A DNA stretch of 64,000 nucleotides from Methylocaldum sp035627495 (GCF_035627495.1 NZ_DASPLO010000012.1:1-64000); one strand, 5' to 3'. Shown: positions 52,234-61,518, counted from the stretch's first letter. Notes: generated from the letters alone by a model not told the origin. Translations and numbers: made by a program.

Positions 52234-52354
52234 AAGCTATCTCTCGAATCGCTGGTTCAAAAAACTTGCAGGCGCTTAAAGCATGCTCTTAGAGGCTGGT
52301 TTCAGACATCATGAGCAACGCCGGCAGGCGGTGCGTGAGCTTGAAGACAGCTTC

Positions 52355-53515
52355 TTAGACAATCGGCATCGCCGGTGTTGCGCCCCGGCTTTCAGGAATG
52401 GGTACGCGGACGACCTTTTTCAAGGCCTCCAGAAAACGGTCGGCCTCCGCCTCGGTGTTGCCCTTGCCGAAGCTCGCGCGAATCGCGCTTTTGGCAATCA
52501 CAGGGTCGACTCCCATGGCTATGAGTACCGGGCTGGGCTCGCCCGCACCGCTGGCGCACGCGGAACCGCTGGACAACGCGAAGCCTTGCCGGTCCAGACT
52601 CATAACCAGCGCCTCGCCATCGTAGCCGGCCACGCCGAACTGCACGGTATTGGGTAGCCGCTCCACATGCTCGGCGAACAAGGTCGCACCGGGCATAGCC
52701 TTCAGCCCGGCTTCCAGCCGCTTGCGGAGGCCGAGCAGATGAGCCTGTCTTTCCGCCAATTCGGACAACGCCAACTCCGCCGCTTTACCGAAACCGACGA
52801 TAGCCGCCACGTTCTCGGTGCCGCCGCGCAGCCCTTGCTCCTGTCCGCCGCCATGCAACAAGGGTTCGATCGTGACGGTTTTGTCGAGGATCAGCGCGCC
52901 CACGCCTTTGGGACCATAAATCTTGTGTCCCGAGAGGGACATCGCATGCGCGCCGCTAGCTTTGAAGTCGACCGGAACCTTGCCCGCCGCCTGCACCGCA
53001 TCGCAATGAAAAACAACGCCGCGCTCGCGAAGCAAGCCGACAATCGGCGCGATATCCTGTATCACGCCGGTTTCATTGTTCGCCATCATGAGCGTGACGA
53101 ATCGGAGATCACCAACCGGCAAAGACTCTACGAAAGAGGGATCGGCCACGCCGTCCCGATTCACCGGGATCGTCGCCACCCGCCAGCCTCTTGGCTTTAA
53201 AAATTCCAGCGGCTCCAAAACCGACGGATGCTCGGTGGCGCCTGCGGCGATCAGTCCCGGCTCGCGGGAAAAAGCCAGGCCCTTCAAAGCCAAGTTGTTG
53301 GCCTCTGTCCCGCCGCTGGTAAAAACAATCTCGGACGGATGCGCGCCAACCAAGGCAGCAACCTGTTCCCGCGCCGTATCGACCGCGCCGCGGCAGACCC
53401 GTCCCATGCGGTATAGGCTGGAGGGATTGCCGTAAAAGGCGCTCAGATAGGGCGCCATTGCGTCCAAGACGCGCTCATCCAGCGGTGTGGTCGCATTGTG
53501 ATCGAAATAGATCAT
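52355..53515 (-). CDS. iscS: Cysteine desulfurase IscS/NifS
   Basis: A 386-residue PLP enzyme. PLP lysine in SLSGHKIYGPKG and the catalytic cysteine in SSGSACASGAGEPS. Cys persulfide feeds Fe-S assembly. It is shorter than the usual 404-residue IscS. It lies between iscR and iscA. Confidence 0.94.
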   Translation of the reverse strand: MIYFDHNATTPLDERVLDAMAPYLSAFYGNPSSLYRMGRVCRGAVDTAREQVAALVGAHPSEIVFTSGGTEANNLALKGLAFSREPGLIAAGATEHPSVLEPLEFLKPRGWRVATIPVNRDGVADPSFVESLPVGDLRFVTLMMANNETGVIQDIAPIVGLLRERGVVFHCDAVQAAGKVPVDFKASGAHAMSLSGHKIYGPKGVGALILDKTVTIEPLLHGGGQEQGLRGGTENVAAIVGFGKAAELALSELAERQAHLLGLRKRLEAGLKAMPGATLFAEHVERLPNTVQFGVAGYDGEALVMSLDRQGFALSSGSACASGAGEPSPVLIAMGVDPVIAKSAIRASFGKGNTEAEADRFLEALKKVVRVPIPESRGATPAMPIV

Positions 53516-53527
53516 TTCGGCAGAACG

Positions 53528-54016
53528 CTAAAGCCGCGTTTCCCGGCGCAACAGAATATCGATGCCTTGGACGCCGGTGGCCTGCTTGTCCTGACGCTCG
53601 GCGACCTGGCGAACGCTCTTGCGCTGCAGGACGTCTTGCAGACTGATGGATGCCAGATAGCCGCGGATTTGATCGCTCAGCCCCATCCACAGATCGTGGG
53701 TTAGGCAGGGCTGGTTGTTTTGACAGTTGGCCTTGCCGCCGCAGCGCGTCGAGTCGATGGCTTCGTCGACCGCGACAATGATGTCGGCGATGCTGATTTG
53801 GCTGGCATCGCGGCTCAATTGATAGCCGCCACCGGGCCCTCGCACCCCCTCAACCATTCCCGCCCGACGCAAACGCGCGAACAATTGCTCCAGGTAAGAC
53901 AACGAGATGTGTTGTCGCTTGGCGATATCGGTCAACGTCACCGGCCTTTTTTCGCTATGATAGGCCAGATCCAGCATGGCGGTGACGGCGTAGCGGCCTT
54001 TCGTCGTTAAGCGCAC
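53528..54016 (-). CDS. iscR: Fe-S regulator IscR
   Basis: A 162-residue Rrf2-family repressor. Winged helix MRLTTKGRYAVTAMLDLAYHS and SLSYLEQLFARLR; Fe-S cysteines C-X5-C-X5-C in RCGGKANCQNNQPCL. IscR tunes isc genes to Fe-S supply. It leads the isc run and is separated from gmk by about 250 bases holding no gene. Confidence 0.94.
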   Translation of the reverse strand: MRLTTKGRYAVTAMLDLAYHSEKRPVTLTDIAKRQHISLSYLEQLFARLRRAGMVEGVRGPGGGYQLSRDASQISIADIIVAVDEAIDSTRCGGKANCQNNQPCLTHDLWMGLSDQIRGYLASISLQDVLQRKSVRQVAERQDKQATGVQGIDILLRRETRL

Positions 54017-54269
54017 GGAATGACTCCCGAAATTTCACACTAATATCGTGGGAATTCAGGTTCACATATCCTAGAAAAATAGTCAATTATTCGGGCATCA
54101 TTTCGTTTTTTCTGTCAAGACGAATCGGTGCTTTTCTATCTCGCTTCGCGGGGCCATCAGCCATAACGGGGTTAAAAAACAGATAGCGCCGCTCTCGTCA
54201 ATGCTGAACCAACCCGAAAAAACGCCCTAGACACCGGCACAAAAGCCGCAAGATTGAATCGGCGCGAAG

Positions 54270-54884
54270 TCAGGCCAAAAGGCCGGCAATCAAGTCTTTA
54301 TATTTCTCGGACTGCCGCCCCGTCTTGAGCCGGCTGATAACCACCACGTTGCGCAGTTCCGCAAGCGCCTGATCGAAGTCGTCGTTCACGATGAGATAGT
54401 CGTATTCGCCGTAGTGGGACATTTCCGAGATGGCGTCGCGCATACGGCGGGCAATGGTGTCCGGATCGTCCTGACCGCGGGCTTTGAGCCGCTCCTCCAG
54501 CGTGCTGCGCGAAGGCGGCAGGATGAAGACCGAGACGCAACCGGGCATCAGGCTCCGGATTTGCCGGGCGCCTTGCCAGTCGATTTCGAGCAGCACGTCC
54601 TGCCCTTCGGATAAGGCTTTTTCCACCGTGGTCCGAGCCGTGCCGTAATAATTGTCGAACACCCTGGCGTGCTCCAGAAATCCGCCCGCCTCGATCATCC
54701 TTTCGAATTCGGCACGGCTCACGAAGAAATAATCCTGACCGTGCACCTCGCCCGGACGCTGCGCTCGTGTCGTATGCGACACCGACACCGTGAAACCGTC
54801 GAGGCTTTCCCGCAAGGCCCTGACCAAGCTGGTTTTTCCCGCCCCGGATGGAGCCGAAACGATGAACAGCGTGCCGATACTCAT
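54270..54884 (-). CDS. gmk: Guanylate kinase
   Basis: A 204-residue kinase converting GMP to GDP. P-loop SAPSGAGKTSLV (about 10-21), GMP site SVSHTTRAQRPGEVHGQDYFF. It is usually just after yicC; here the xox and other genes separate them by about 8.6 kb. Confidence 0.97.
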   Translation of the reverse strand: MSIGTLFIVSAPSGAGKTSLVRALRESLDGFTVSVSHTTRAQRPGEVHGQDYFFVSRAEFERMIEAGGFLEHARVFDNYYGTARTTVEKALSEGQDVLLEIDWQGARQIRSLMPGCVSVFILPPSRSTLEERLKARGQDDPDTIARRMRDAISEMSHYGEYDYLIVNDDFDQALAELRNVVVISRLKTGRQSEKYKDLIAGLLA

Positions 54885-55056
54885 GTGCCTTCGAAATGAT
54901 CCGGATTGGTTTTAAGAATTACTTGATGGATTACGGCTCCGGGCGAGCCCACGATTACAGTGGCGGCTCCAATCGCAAAACGGAGGCGGCCGAAATCGGG
55001 CGTATTGGACTATTAGCTTAACATGTCCGTGCCGGCCGCGAGAGCGGGCGGCACAC

Positions 55057-55458
55057 CTACTGCAGCGTGTAGAGAAAGCTGGCGAGATTCCGGGCATCCG
55101 CTTCGGTAACACCCGTGTTCGGCATGGCCGTCAAAGGATCGACCGAGGGCGGATCTTGAATCCAGCGCATCAGATTCTCCGGGGTGTTGGTCAGCACGCC
55201 GGCGATGTAGACGCGATTGGCGATCCCGCTCAAAGGCGGACCCACCAAGCCGTTCGCGCCTTGGATGCCGGGGATGATATGGCAGGACCCGCAGCCGTAT
55301 CGGGAGATGGCCGCTCTCCCTAGTTCGGGATCGCCGCCCGTTACAAATGCCGCCACGGGCTCCTCCCGGCGATCGCAAGCGCCAAAAGAGGCGGACAAGA
55401 TCGCAAGTCCGGCAACAAGCACGCTTCTGCGATGCCCGATTTTAATTCCCTTGCTCAT
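55057..55458 (-). CDS. c-type cytochrome, last gene of xox run
   Basis: A 133-residue cytochrome with a lipoprotein-like leader (SFGAC) and one CXXCH (YGCGSCH). Methionine ligand in LTAMPNTG. It ends DARNLASFLYTLQ. A relic of the same type is at 20136-20270. It lies on the same strand as the xox operon and may pass electrons from methanol dehydrogenase to an oxidase. Confidence 0.9.
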   Translation of the reverse strand: MSKGIKIGHRRSVLVAGLAILSASFGACDRREEPVAAFVTGGDPELGRAAISRYGCGSCHIIPGIQGANGLVGPPLSGIANRVYIAGVLTNTPENLMRWIQDPPSVDPLTAMPNTGVTEADARNLASFLYTLQ

Positions 55459-55501
55459 ATCCGCGGTCCTGTCGATTAAGGTTGCGAATCGAACCCGGTT
55501 C

Positions 55502-55615
55502 TCATTTATCGCAGGGGCTCAAAATGAGTTGCGGTATCCATTGCGCGAGGATGACGAACGGAGCGGCAACCGTCGCGGCTCCGCCCGACAACATCCTATG
55601 GATCTCATCACGCAT
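55502..55615 (-). CDS. 37-residue hydrophobic ORF in xox operon
   Basis: A small frame MRDEIHRMLSGGAATVAAPFV (start) ending LILSPCDK. It begins 12 bases after the subunit III stop, with GAGGA before it. A single membrane helix is likely at residues 9-30. The position between two electron-transfer genes suggests a small oxidase-associated subunit, but such a short frame could be chance. Confidence 0.4.
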   Translation of the reverse strand: MRDEIHRMLSGGAATVAAPFVILAQWIPQLILSPCDK

Positions 55616-55627
55616 TACGAACTGTCC

Positions 55628-56224
55628 TCATAGCCATCGGGGGCCGGAATAAACGACTGCGTAGAGCGGAATCCACGCCAGCACTACGAAATACCAGTAG
55701 AACGCGTTGTCGCTGACATCGGAGAAACGCCTTCCCTCCAGAGGGCCGGTAAACATCAGCACAGTCAGCACGGCCGCATCGATAGCGAGGTGAACCGTGT
55801 GCAATCCGAGGATGATCCACACGATGGAGCCGTAAGCGTTATTGTCCCAGCGGATGTTCAGCGCCCCGAACTCGAACGCCCGAATGATCAAAAAGACAAT
55901 CGCGAACCCCAAACATACCGGCAAACCGATCCGCACCGCCCGAAGGTCGTGGCGTTTGGCGGCCCCGTCCGTCCAATAGTTCGGGACGAGACTCACGAGC
56001 AGCACCAATGTATTCAGCGTGTCCCACAGCAATTTGGGGGCGGGCAACCCGCCCGGCGGCCATTCGGCCGTGCGCTGCCGGAGATAAAAATAACTCGCCA
56101 GCACGAGGGCGAACACCGTCCCCTCAATAGCGATGATGCCCAGCGTGCCCCACCACATCAAGCTGCGGCTGCCGAAGACGTAACTCGGCAATTGCGAGAC
56201 ATCGATGATCCGATGACTGCTCAC
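55628..56224 (-). CDS. Haem-copper oxidase subunit III-like protein
   Basis: A 198-residue membrane protein of the CoxC/CyoC-like family: five helices, SLMWWGTLGIIAIEGTVFALVLASYFYLR, LNIRWDNNAYGSIVWIILGLHTVHLA, DNAFYWYFVVLAWIPLYAVVY. It starts at GTG 56224 on a GTGA overlap with the cytochrome. Subunits I and II are not in the window, so its role without them is unclear. Confidence 0.85.
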   Translation of the reverse strand: MSSHRIIDVSQLPSYVFGSRSLMWWGTLGIIAIEGTVFALVLASYFYLRQRTAEWPPGGLPAPKLLWDTLNTLVLLVSLVPNYWTDGAAKRHDLRAVRIGLPVCLGFAIVFLIIRAFEFGALNIRWDNNAYGSIVWIILGLHTVHLAIDAAVLTVLMFTGPLEGRRFSDVSDNAFYWYFVVLAWIPLYAVVYSGPRWL

Positions 56225-56694
56225 GGCGGCTTCTCCAGGGGCAAGTCCTTTTCGGCTTCTCCCGGCTTCGGCCAAAACCAGCCGATGAGCCCGATAGCCA
56301 CGGGGATGCTTCCGCCGAATGCGGGCATACCGTTGGGGCGCCCCTGAATAATGGTGGCGAAGATATTCTGGGGTTCGCCGCCGTAAATCCACTCATCGTC
56401 CATCAAAGGCGGCCCTATGCCGCCGCCACCGTGAAAATGGCAGCCCACGCAGTTGTACCAGGAGAACAGGCGCTTTCCTTCCGCCAAGGCATAGGCGTTT
56501 GCCTCGTAGGGATTTGCTATCGCGGGGACCGGTGTCGGAGTCCCCGGCTGCAAATCGCTCAGGCGGATGGATTCGATGGCACTCGCAGCGGGCGGCGGCT
56601 CGCGGAAGCGACGCTCTTCACGTTCGCAGCCAATCAGAAGGAGAAGAACCGCAATCGGATTGGCTAATGCCGAGAACTTATCGACGATTTCCAT
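56221..56694 (-). CDS. xoxG: XoxG-like c-type cytochrome
   Basis: A 157-residue cytochrome. Leader with lipobox-like LLIGCE; haem site CVGCHFHGGGGIGPP; methionine ligand NGMPAFGG. It is the probable electron acceptor of XoxF. ATG 56694 lies 31 bases inside xoxJ. After the methionine region the sequence turns unlike XoxG (VAIGLIGWFWPKPG), possibly due to a local change. Symbol is by position and type only. Confidence 0.75.
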   Translation of the reverse strand: MEIVDKFSALANPIAVLLLLIGCEREERRFREPPPAASAIESIRLSDLQPGTPTPVPAIANPYEANAYALAEGKRLFSWYNCVGCHFHGGGGIGPPLMDDEWIYGGEPQNIFATIIQGRPNGMPAFGGSIPVAIGLIGWFWPKPGEAEKDLPLEKPP

Positions 56695-57554
56695 TCCGAC
56701 CGTCCCTTTCGGCTGGAAAGGCGGGTTCCGATCCTTGGCACGCCATAATCGTCGAGAATGGCTTCGATCTCTTTGCTCCTCCGCTCGATGACGCGTTCCA
56801 GTTCGCGCCGTAGCCGTTTGTCGCCGTGCCGCACCCCCATCGCGATATCGAATACGAAGGGAAGAGACCGGTCGGCCGATGGCGAGACGGGTACGACAGC
56901 GAGCGGAACCGCTTGCCTTTTCGCAAAGTAACCCGCCAAAGGTCCCCATACGATGGCTATGTCGATATCGCCCGCCACCACTGCATCGATGATCCTGGCC
57001 GGCGGATTTTCCTGTGAGTAATCGCCATACACGGTATAACCGACCACGTTGTTGATGATCTTCCGGCTGGTCAGGGCATGGGCCGGCGGCGTATTGGCAA
57101 AGTCGTCGCCGACGATTTGCACGCCGATCCTGACATCGTGCAACGCAGGATCGTTGAAGGAGCGAATGTTCAGTCCCGAGTCCCGGCGGTAGACGAACAC
57201 ATAGCTGGACCGATAGTACGGCGTCGTCGTCAGCGTAGGTGCGAAATCGCTCGGGACACCGAGAACCACGTCGCACTGGTGGGATTTGAGCGTGTTGCGG
57301 ATAAAGCCGCGGCGCTGCACCCACCAGGTGTACTTGACTTCGGCGTTCAGATCATGGGCGATGAGATTGCCGATTTTGTTCTCGAAGCCTTCCTGTTTTT
57401 GGTTGGAAAAAGGCAGGTTGTTAGGGTCCGAGCAGATGCGGAGCGCGCGCTTTGGAAGATCATCGTTCACCGCCGCAATAGCCGCGGCGGGCCAAAACGC
57501 CCAGAGCAAGGCCAGCACCGAGAAAAACCCGGATCTACGGCAACGCGAAAACAT
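56664..57554 (-). CDS. xoxJ: XoxJ periplasmic solute-binding-like protein
   Basis: A 296-residue exported protein with signal peptide (to about residue 27, AIAAVND). LRICSDPNNLPFSNQKQEGFENKIG is the typical MxaJ/XoxJ start, followed by CDVVLGVPSDF and DIAIVWGPLAGYFA. XoxJ aids methanol dehydrogenase maturation. It overlaps xoxF by 20 bases and the cytochrome by 31. Confidence 0.92.
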   Translation of the reverse strand: MFSRCRRSGFFSVLALLWAFWPAAAIAAVNDDLPKRALRICSDPNNLPFSNQKQEGFENKIGNLIAHDLNAEVKYTWWVQRRGFIRNTLKSHQCDVVLGVPSDFAPTLTTTPYYRSSYVFVYRRDSGLNIRSFNDPALHDVRIGVQIVGDDFANTPPAHALTSRKIINNVVGYTVYGDYSQENPPARIIDAVVAGDIDIAIVWGPLAGYFAKRQAVPLAVVPVSPSADRSLPFVFDIAMGVRHGDKRLRRELERVIERRSKEIEAILDDYGVPRIGTRLSSRKGRSEWKSSISSRH

Positions 57555-59391
57555 AGAGCATCCCTCCCCGCGTCGTATGCTCCGGCAAATCCTTCATGGC
57601 GTTGACGAATCCCAGCGCGCCCGTGCCGTCGCGCGGGTCGAGGCCGGCGGCAACGATAGCCCCCGACCAGCCGCCGACGCCGGACAGAATCGCCACATAC
57701 TGCTTGCCGTCGGGCCCTCGGTAGGTGATCGGTTGACCGATAATCCCGGAGCCGCACTTGAACCGCCACAGCAACTCGCCGGTCCAGGCGTTCACCGCCT
57801 TGAACCAGCCTTCCATTGTCCCGTAGAACACCACGTCGCCCGCCGTTGCCAAGGCGCCGCTCCAAACCGGAAACTTCTCCTTGATCTTCCAGACCGCCTT
57901 AGCCGCAACAGGGTCCCAGGCGGTGAACTCACCCCGGTGTCCACCCGGACCCGCGTACATCCGGACATTAGCGCCGACGTAAGGCGTGCCGGCAATGTAG
58001 TTGGCCTCGATGCCCTCTTCGTCCATGCACATGTTCTGGTGCGGAATGTAAAGCCAGCCGGTTTTCGGGGAATAGGCCGAGGGCTGCCAGTCCTTGCCGC
58101 CGGGCGCCGTAGGGCAAATGTCGTGCACGACGGTGTTGAACCGGGGCGTTTTCTCATGCACCTCGATCGGACGCCCGGTTTTCAGGTCGACGCCCTTGGT
58201 CGTCGTGATGTGCACGAAGGGCGTGGCGGACAGCACCTCGCCGGTGGTGCGGTCGAGCACATATACATAACCGTTCCGCTCCGGATGAACCAGGACTTTC
58301 CGCATCTGCCCGGCGATGGGGAGGTCCAGCAAAACGTTCTCGTTGACACCGTCGTAGTCGTAAAGGTCGTGCGGGCTCCACTGGTAAAACCAGTGGGCTT
58401 CGCCCGTGTCCGGATTGCGCGCGAAAACTCCCGCCGTCCACTTGTTGTCGCCGGGGCGCTGCTCGGGATTCCACGGCCCGGGATTGGCCGTGCCGTGATA
58501 GATCAGATTCAGCGCGGGATCGTAGGAAATGAAACCCCACACGGTGCCGCCGCCGATTTTCCATGCCTCGGGCGGCCATGTCGCAACGCCCAGATTCTGC
58601 CCTTGGTCATGTCGGTAAAACGGCTTGAAGTTGGGGCCGATCAGTACATCCTTATCGGGTCCCGTGGAATACGCCTTCCAGACGACATGGCCGTTGTTCG
58701 CATCAAGCGCCGTAAGCCAGCCGCGCACGCCGAATTCGCCGCCGCTGTTCCCCACCAGCACCTTGTTCTTCACGACCAGCGGCGCCATCGTAATGGATTC
58801 GCCCAGGTTGATATTGCCGATCCGGGTTTTCCAGACTTCGTTGCCGGTCTTGGCATCGACCGCCACGGTCTGTCCGTCGAGCGTATTGAAGAAAATTCTT
58901 TCATTCGAGTACACCGCCCCGCGATTCACGACATCGCAGCATGCCAGCCCTTGAGCCGCGGATAGCGGTTTCGGCTCGTACTTCCATTTGAGGGGCCCAC
59001 CCGGCCGGGTCAAATCCAGAGCGTAGAGGATGTTCGGGTAAGGAGTCACGATGTACATCGCGTTATCGGCCACGATGGGCGCGGCCTCATGGCCGCGGGA
59101 CACGCCGGTGGAGAAGGTAAAACTCAGTCGGAGATCATGGACGTTTTCGGCCTTGATTTGATCGAGGGCGCTGAAACGGGTGTTGGCGTAATCCTTGGCC
59201 GAAATAAGCCATCGCCCGTCTTCGTCGGACGCTTTTTGCAAAGCAGTGACCGGAGGCCCGGTGTTTTGGGCGAATACCGTTCCTCCGGATAACAGAACCA
59301 GTAGAAACGCGGGAAAGATTATCAGCAGGAGGAACCGATCGGTGCACCGGTTATGAAAAGATGGTGAACACGTTCTCCCCGACTTTTGCAT
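57535..59391 (-). CDS. xoxF: Lanthanide-dependent methanol dehydrogenase XoxF
   Basis: A 618-residue PQQ enzyme oxidising methanol. Signal peptide to about residue 42. The active site has the adjacent-cysteine pair AQGLACCDVVN and the DYDG tetrad (YDYDGVNENVL), whose second Asp is the lanthanide ligand of XoxF (Ala in MxaF). PQQ propeller blades follow (NKWTAGVFARNP, GELLWRFKCGSG). ATG 59391 is preceded by GGAGG. The operon runs to the second cytochrome. XoxF subgroup cannot be settled by eye. Confidence 0.96.
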   Translation of the reverse strand: MQKSGRTCSPSFHNRCTDRFLLLIIFPAFLLVLLSGGTVFAQNTGPPVTALQKASDEDGRWLISAKDYANTRFSALDQIKAENVHDLRLSFTFSTGVSRGHEAAPIVADNAMYIVTPYPNILYALDLTRPGGPLKWKYEPKPLSAAQGLACCDVVNRGAVYSNERIFFNTLDGQTVAVDAKTGNEVWKTRIGNINLGESITMAPLVVKNKVLVGNSGGEFGVRGWLTALDANNGHVVWKAYSTGPDKDVLIGPNFKPFYRHDQGQNLGVATWPPEAWKIGGGTVWGFISYDPALNLIYHGTANPGPWNPEQRPGDNKWTAGVFARNPDTGEAHWFYQWSPHDLYDYDGVNENVLLDLPIAGQMRKVLVHPERNGYVYVLDRTTGEVLSATPFVHITTTKGVDLKTGRPIEVHEKTPRFNTVVHDICPTAPGGKDWQPSAYSPKTGWLYIPHQNMCMDEEGIEANYIAGTPYVGANVRMYAGPGGHRGEFTAWDPVAAKAVWKIKEKFPVWSGALATAGDVVFYGTMEGWFKAVNAWTGELLWRFKCGSGIIGQPITYRGPDGKQYVAILSGVGGWSGAIVAAGLDPRDGTGALGFVNAMKDLPEHTTRGGMLYVFALP

Positions 59392-59697
59392 CAAGCCTCC
59401 TGCTGAAATGCCCTCTCCTTTCGCTTGTATCGGGAAATGCGGTTTTAATTTATGACATGTCTGAAACAGAGGGAGTTCCTACGGGCGAGAAACCTTGGGA
59501 GGAGCATTTCGGGCAGCGCGGAACTGAGTTCGGTTGCGTCGATATTTCCGAATTCGACCAGGTAGATCTGCTTCCGGTGGCATCGCGCAAAAAATACCCC
59601 GCCGCAGCGGGGTATGAAGCCAAAACGGATAAGCTTTCGGCTTAATTCGGATTTGCCGCCCTTCTACATTTTCCCGTCGAAAGAACAAACAAAGCGA
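59392..59697. other. xoxF upstream region
   Basis: About 300 bases between the xoxF start and the BON gene end. It holds the xoxF promoter area and the BON terminator. No gene is supported; the plus-strand frame at 59361-59645 is a shadow. Confidence 0.5.
59588..59615 (-). terminator. Rho-independent terminator of the BON gene
   Basis: On the minus strand a 9-base stem ATACCCCGC/GCGGGGTAT (59594-59602 and 59607-59615) with a 4-base loop is followed by a run of T (59593-59589). It stops transcripts from the BON gene before xoxF. Confidence 0.75.
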
Positions 59698-60105
59698 TCA
59701 CGGGGCATTGATTTCCAATTGATTATCAACCTGCTTGACGCCGGCTACTTTACGGGCAATCGATTCCAGCTTTTGTTTTTCCGCCTGATTTTCGACGGGG
59801 CCACGCAAGGTTACGAGTCCGTTACGGGTGATAATCTTCGCATTGCGCGCGTTGAGCGAGAGAGATTTGTCTTTGACGATTGACTTTCGTATTGCGGCCG
59901 TGATCTTTACATCGCCGCGAGTCTCCTTTTGATCTTCGGGCGTCAAAGTGGCGTCGCCACGATCGCGCACATTCCTTCCCGTATCGTCCACGTCCGTATC
60001 GGCGGGCGGAGAATAGGGCTTTGCCTCTTCGGCCTGGACGATGCCGGCCATAAGTATCAAACCGATCGTCAAGGCGAAGGTGCTTGGCAATAATCGTATC
60101 GACAT
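59698..60105 (-). CDS. BON-domain exported protein
   Basis: A 135-residue exported protein. Signal peptide to residue 25 (VQAEEA), a charged linker with DTGRNVRDRG, and a BON domain (residues about 65-133: KITAAIRKSIVKDKSLS, TRNGLVTLRGPVENQ). BON proteins bind membranes or small ligands and are often osmotic-stress related. A terminator follows it. Confidence 0.88.
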   Translation of the reverse strand: MSIRLLPSTFALTIGLILMAGIVQAEEAKPYSPPADTDVDDTGRNVRDRGDATLTPEDQKETRGDVKITAAIRKSIVKDKSLSLNARNAKIITRNGLVTLRGPVENQAEKQKLESIARKVAGVKQVDNQLEINAP

Positions 60106-60301
60106 CGAGATCTCCTTATCTTGTCGTCTTGATACCCTAAATTAGAACGACGCACCAACCTTACAAATAAGCTTGAATGCATATGTAGAGCTTCTTAATT
60201 CCGGAGCCGCGAAGGAGTAAGAAAAATTTCCTGGCAGGGCCACGCCAAAGGCAAAAAGAGACCCGCTAAAACTGGATCAGGACTTGTAAAAGCCCGGGCT
60301 T

Positions 60302-60526
60302 TCAGCTCAGTTCTGAAACGCCACGGGTCAACCCGGCCCGCCGTCGAAACGCCGCCTCGCTCTCGTCCTGACCTCTTTTGACGTCCAGATAGGGGAAGCA
60401 TCCCGCTTGACGGCAGATGATGCGGCGTAGCCCGCTGCTGTCGTAAATTAGCCGGGTAATCCGCATGGGCGTAGCTTGGCTGTTTTGCCTCTCCTGGGCG
60501 GCAATGTGCGGTTCATGTCGGTTCAT
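60302..60526 (-). CDS. Small protein, unknown (doubtful)
   Basis: A 74-residue frame. Two cysteines occur in ICRQAGCFPYLD; the C-terminal part is charged (DESEAAFRRRAG). A weak GGAG lies before ATG 60526. No family recognised. It may not be a gene. Confidence 0.3.
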   Translation of the reverse strand: MNRHEPHIAAQERQNSQATPMRITRLIYDSSGLRRIICRQAGCFPYLDVKRGQDESEAAFRRRAGLTRGVSELS

Positions 60527-61187
60527 TTCCGTTGCTCCAACAGGTTAACACGACCCTCAATCGAAGCCTTTTACTGCTCATCTACTCCACCTCGGCAGTG
60601 AGTTCAGTGTTCATTTTGATCGCGAAAAGAGCTGCTTGGTTTCCAAAAGTCATTCACGCTCAAATCGATCCCGCCGTCTGCCCGATTCGGTACCGAACAG
60701 CGCCCGATAAACCGCACCGAGAGTGCGCTGGTTTACACAGACAGCTCGGCCGATCGTCTGACTAAGACCGTAATACTAAACCTCCAAAGATCTCTGCCCA
60801 ATACCGCAATCATCGTGAGTTGACGGCAGTTGCGGAACCGGTATTTCGCCTGCATCGGAGATACCGGAATGGTAGCCGATATGAGCGTGAAATACCGTTC
60901 GGCTGACGAACGACGAATGTCGCCATTGGACTAAGGGCCAAGGACATGGGACGGCCTTTAACTAAGGTATGTCCGAATCGCTGACGCGTTGGACAAGACG
61001 TTATTCATAATTTATCAGGTACGCCAAGCCTTTGTGAAACACGGAAAAAAAGGCCACTCAATAGCCTGTGATTGAATAACGAATAATAGATTAAATCCTT
61101 TTTTACAAGGCGTACGACCATCGGTCATTAGGTATATCCTTGAGTACGCCACTAAGCCGAGATCACGTGAATCGACCGGTTGCCAAT

Positions 61188-61222
61188 AAAAAAACCCGGC
61201 CAAGGTGGAGCCCGGCCGGGTT
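61188..61222 (-). terminator. Rho-independent terminator (minus strand)
   Basis: Arms AACCCGGCC and GGCCGGGTT (9 bases, 12-base loop) are followed on the minus strand by a T-run. No minus-strand gene lies directly upstream, so it may end an RNA gene or a decayed transcript. Confidence 0.6.
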
Positions 61223-61229
61223 GTATCGC

Positions 61230-61404
61230 GTGCCGAAAGCAACTGTAAGGAGTTGAATCGCGACAGTTTCAGCTTAGACCAGTTCTGCCAGGTGGCAACC
61301 CGAACAAGTGCAAATACGGATTCACCTACGGGTGGGGGATCTCACGCACTTTGTAAATCAGGATATTAACGGACTCTGAGCCCCGATTCATTCGGGGCTT
61401 TTTT
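61230..61404 (+). ncRNA. Possible GGA-rich small RNA (speculative)
   Basis: On the plus strand five GGA words (AAGGAGTT, ACGGATTC, GGGGATCT, AGGATATT, CGGACTC) lie in about 140 bases and end in a strong terminator hairpin. CsrA/RsmA-titrating RNAs have this layout. No promoter or GacA box was seen. Confidence 0.2.
61379..61404 (+). terminator. Rho-independent terminator (plus strand)
   Basis: Stem AGCCCCGA (61379-61386) with TCGGGGCT (61392-61399), 5-base loop, then six T. No plus-strand protein gene precedes it closely. Confidence 0.75.
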
Positions 61405-61420
61405 GCCGTTGGTTCAGCCA

Positions 61421-61443
61421 AAAGAAACCCCGCCGAAGCGGGG
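61421..61443 (-). terminator. Terminator of the Gln/Arg-rich protein gene
   Basis: Minus-strand hairpin CCCCGC-TTCG-GCGGGG (61428-61443) followed by TTTCTTTT, 76 bases after the gene's stop at 61519. Confidence 0.6.
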
Positions 61444-61518
61444 AATTCCCGGACTAGCCACGGTGGACAGCGGAGGTTGGCCCGCGGCCCCCCAGGTCCT
61501 GAGCCGGGTGATTTCTGC

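Larger units (their letters stand above)
60527..61518. other. Intergenic region with three hairpin terminators
   Basis: About 1 kb with no convincing protein gene. It has a plus-strand terminator at 61379-61404, minus-strand terminators at 61188-61222 and 61421-61443, and a possible GGA-rich RNA in between. Confidence 0.5.

Noticed and set aside
59361..59645. 94-residue plus frame across the xoxF upstream region
   Set aside because: Contains the BON terminator stem, overlaps xoxF and is unlike a protein.
60532..60765. 77-residue plus frame
   Set aside because: Hydrophobic start but no ribosome site and no homologue recognised.
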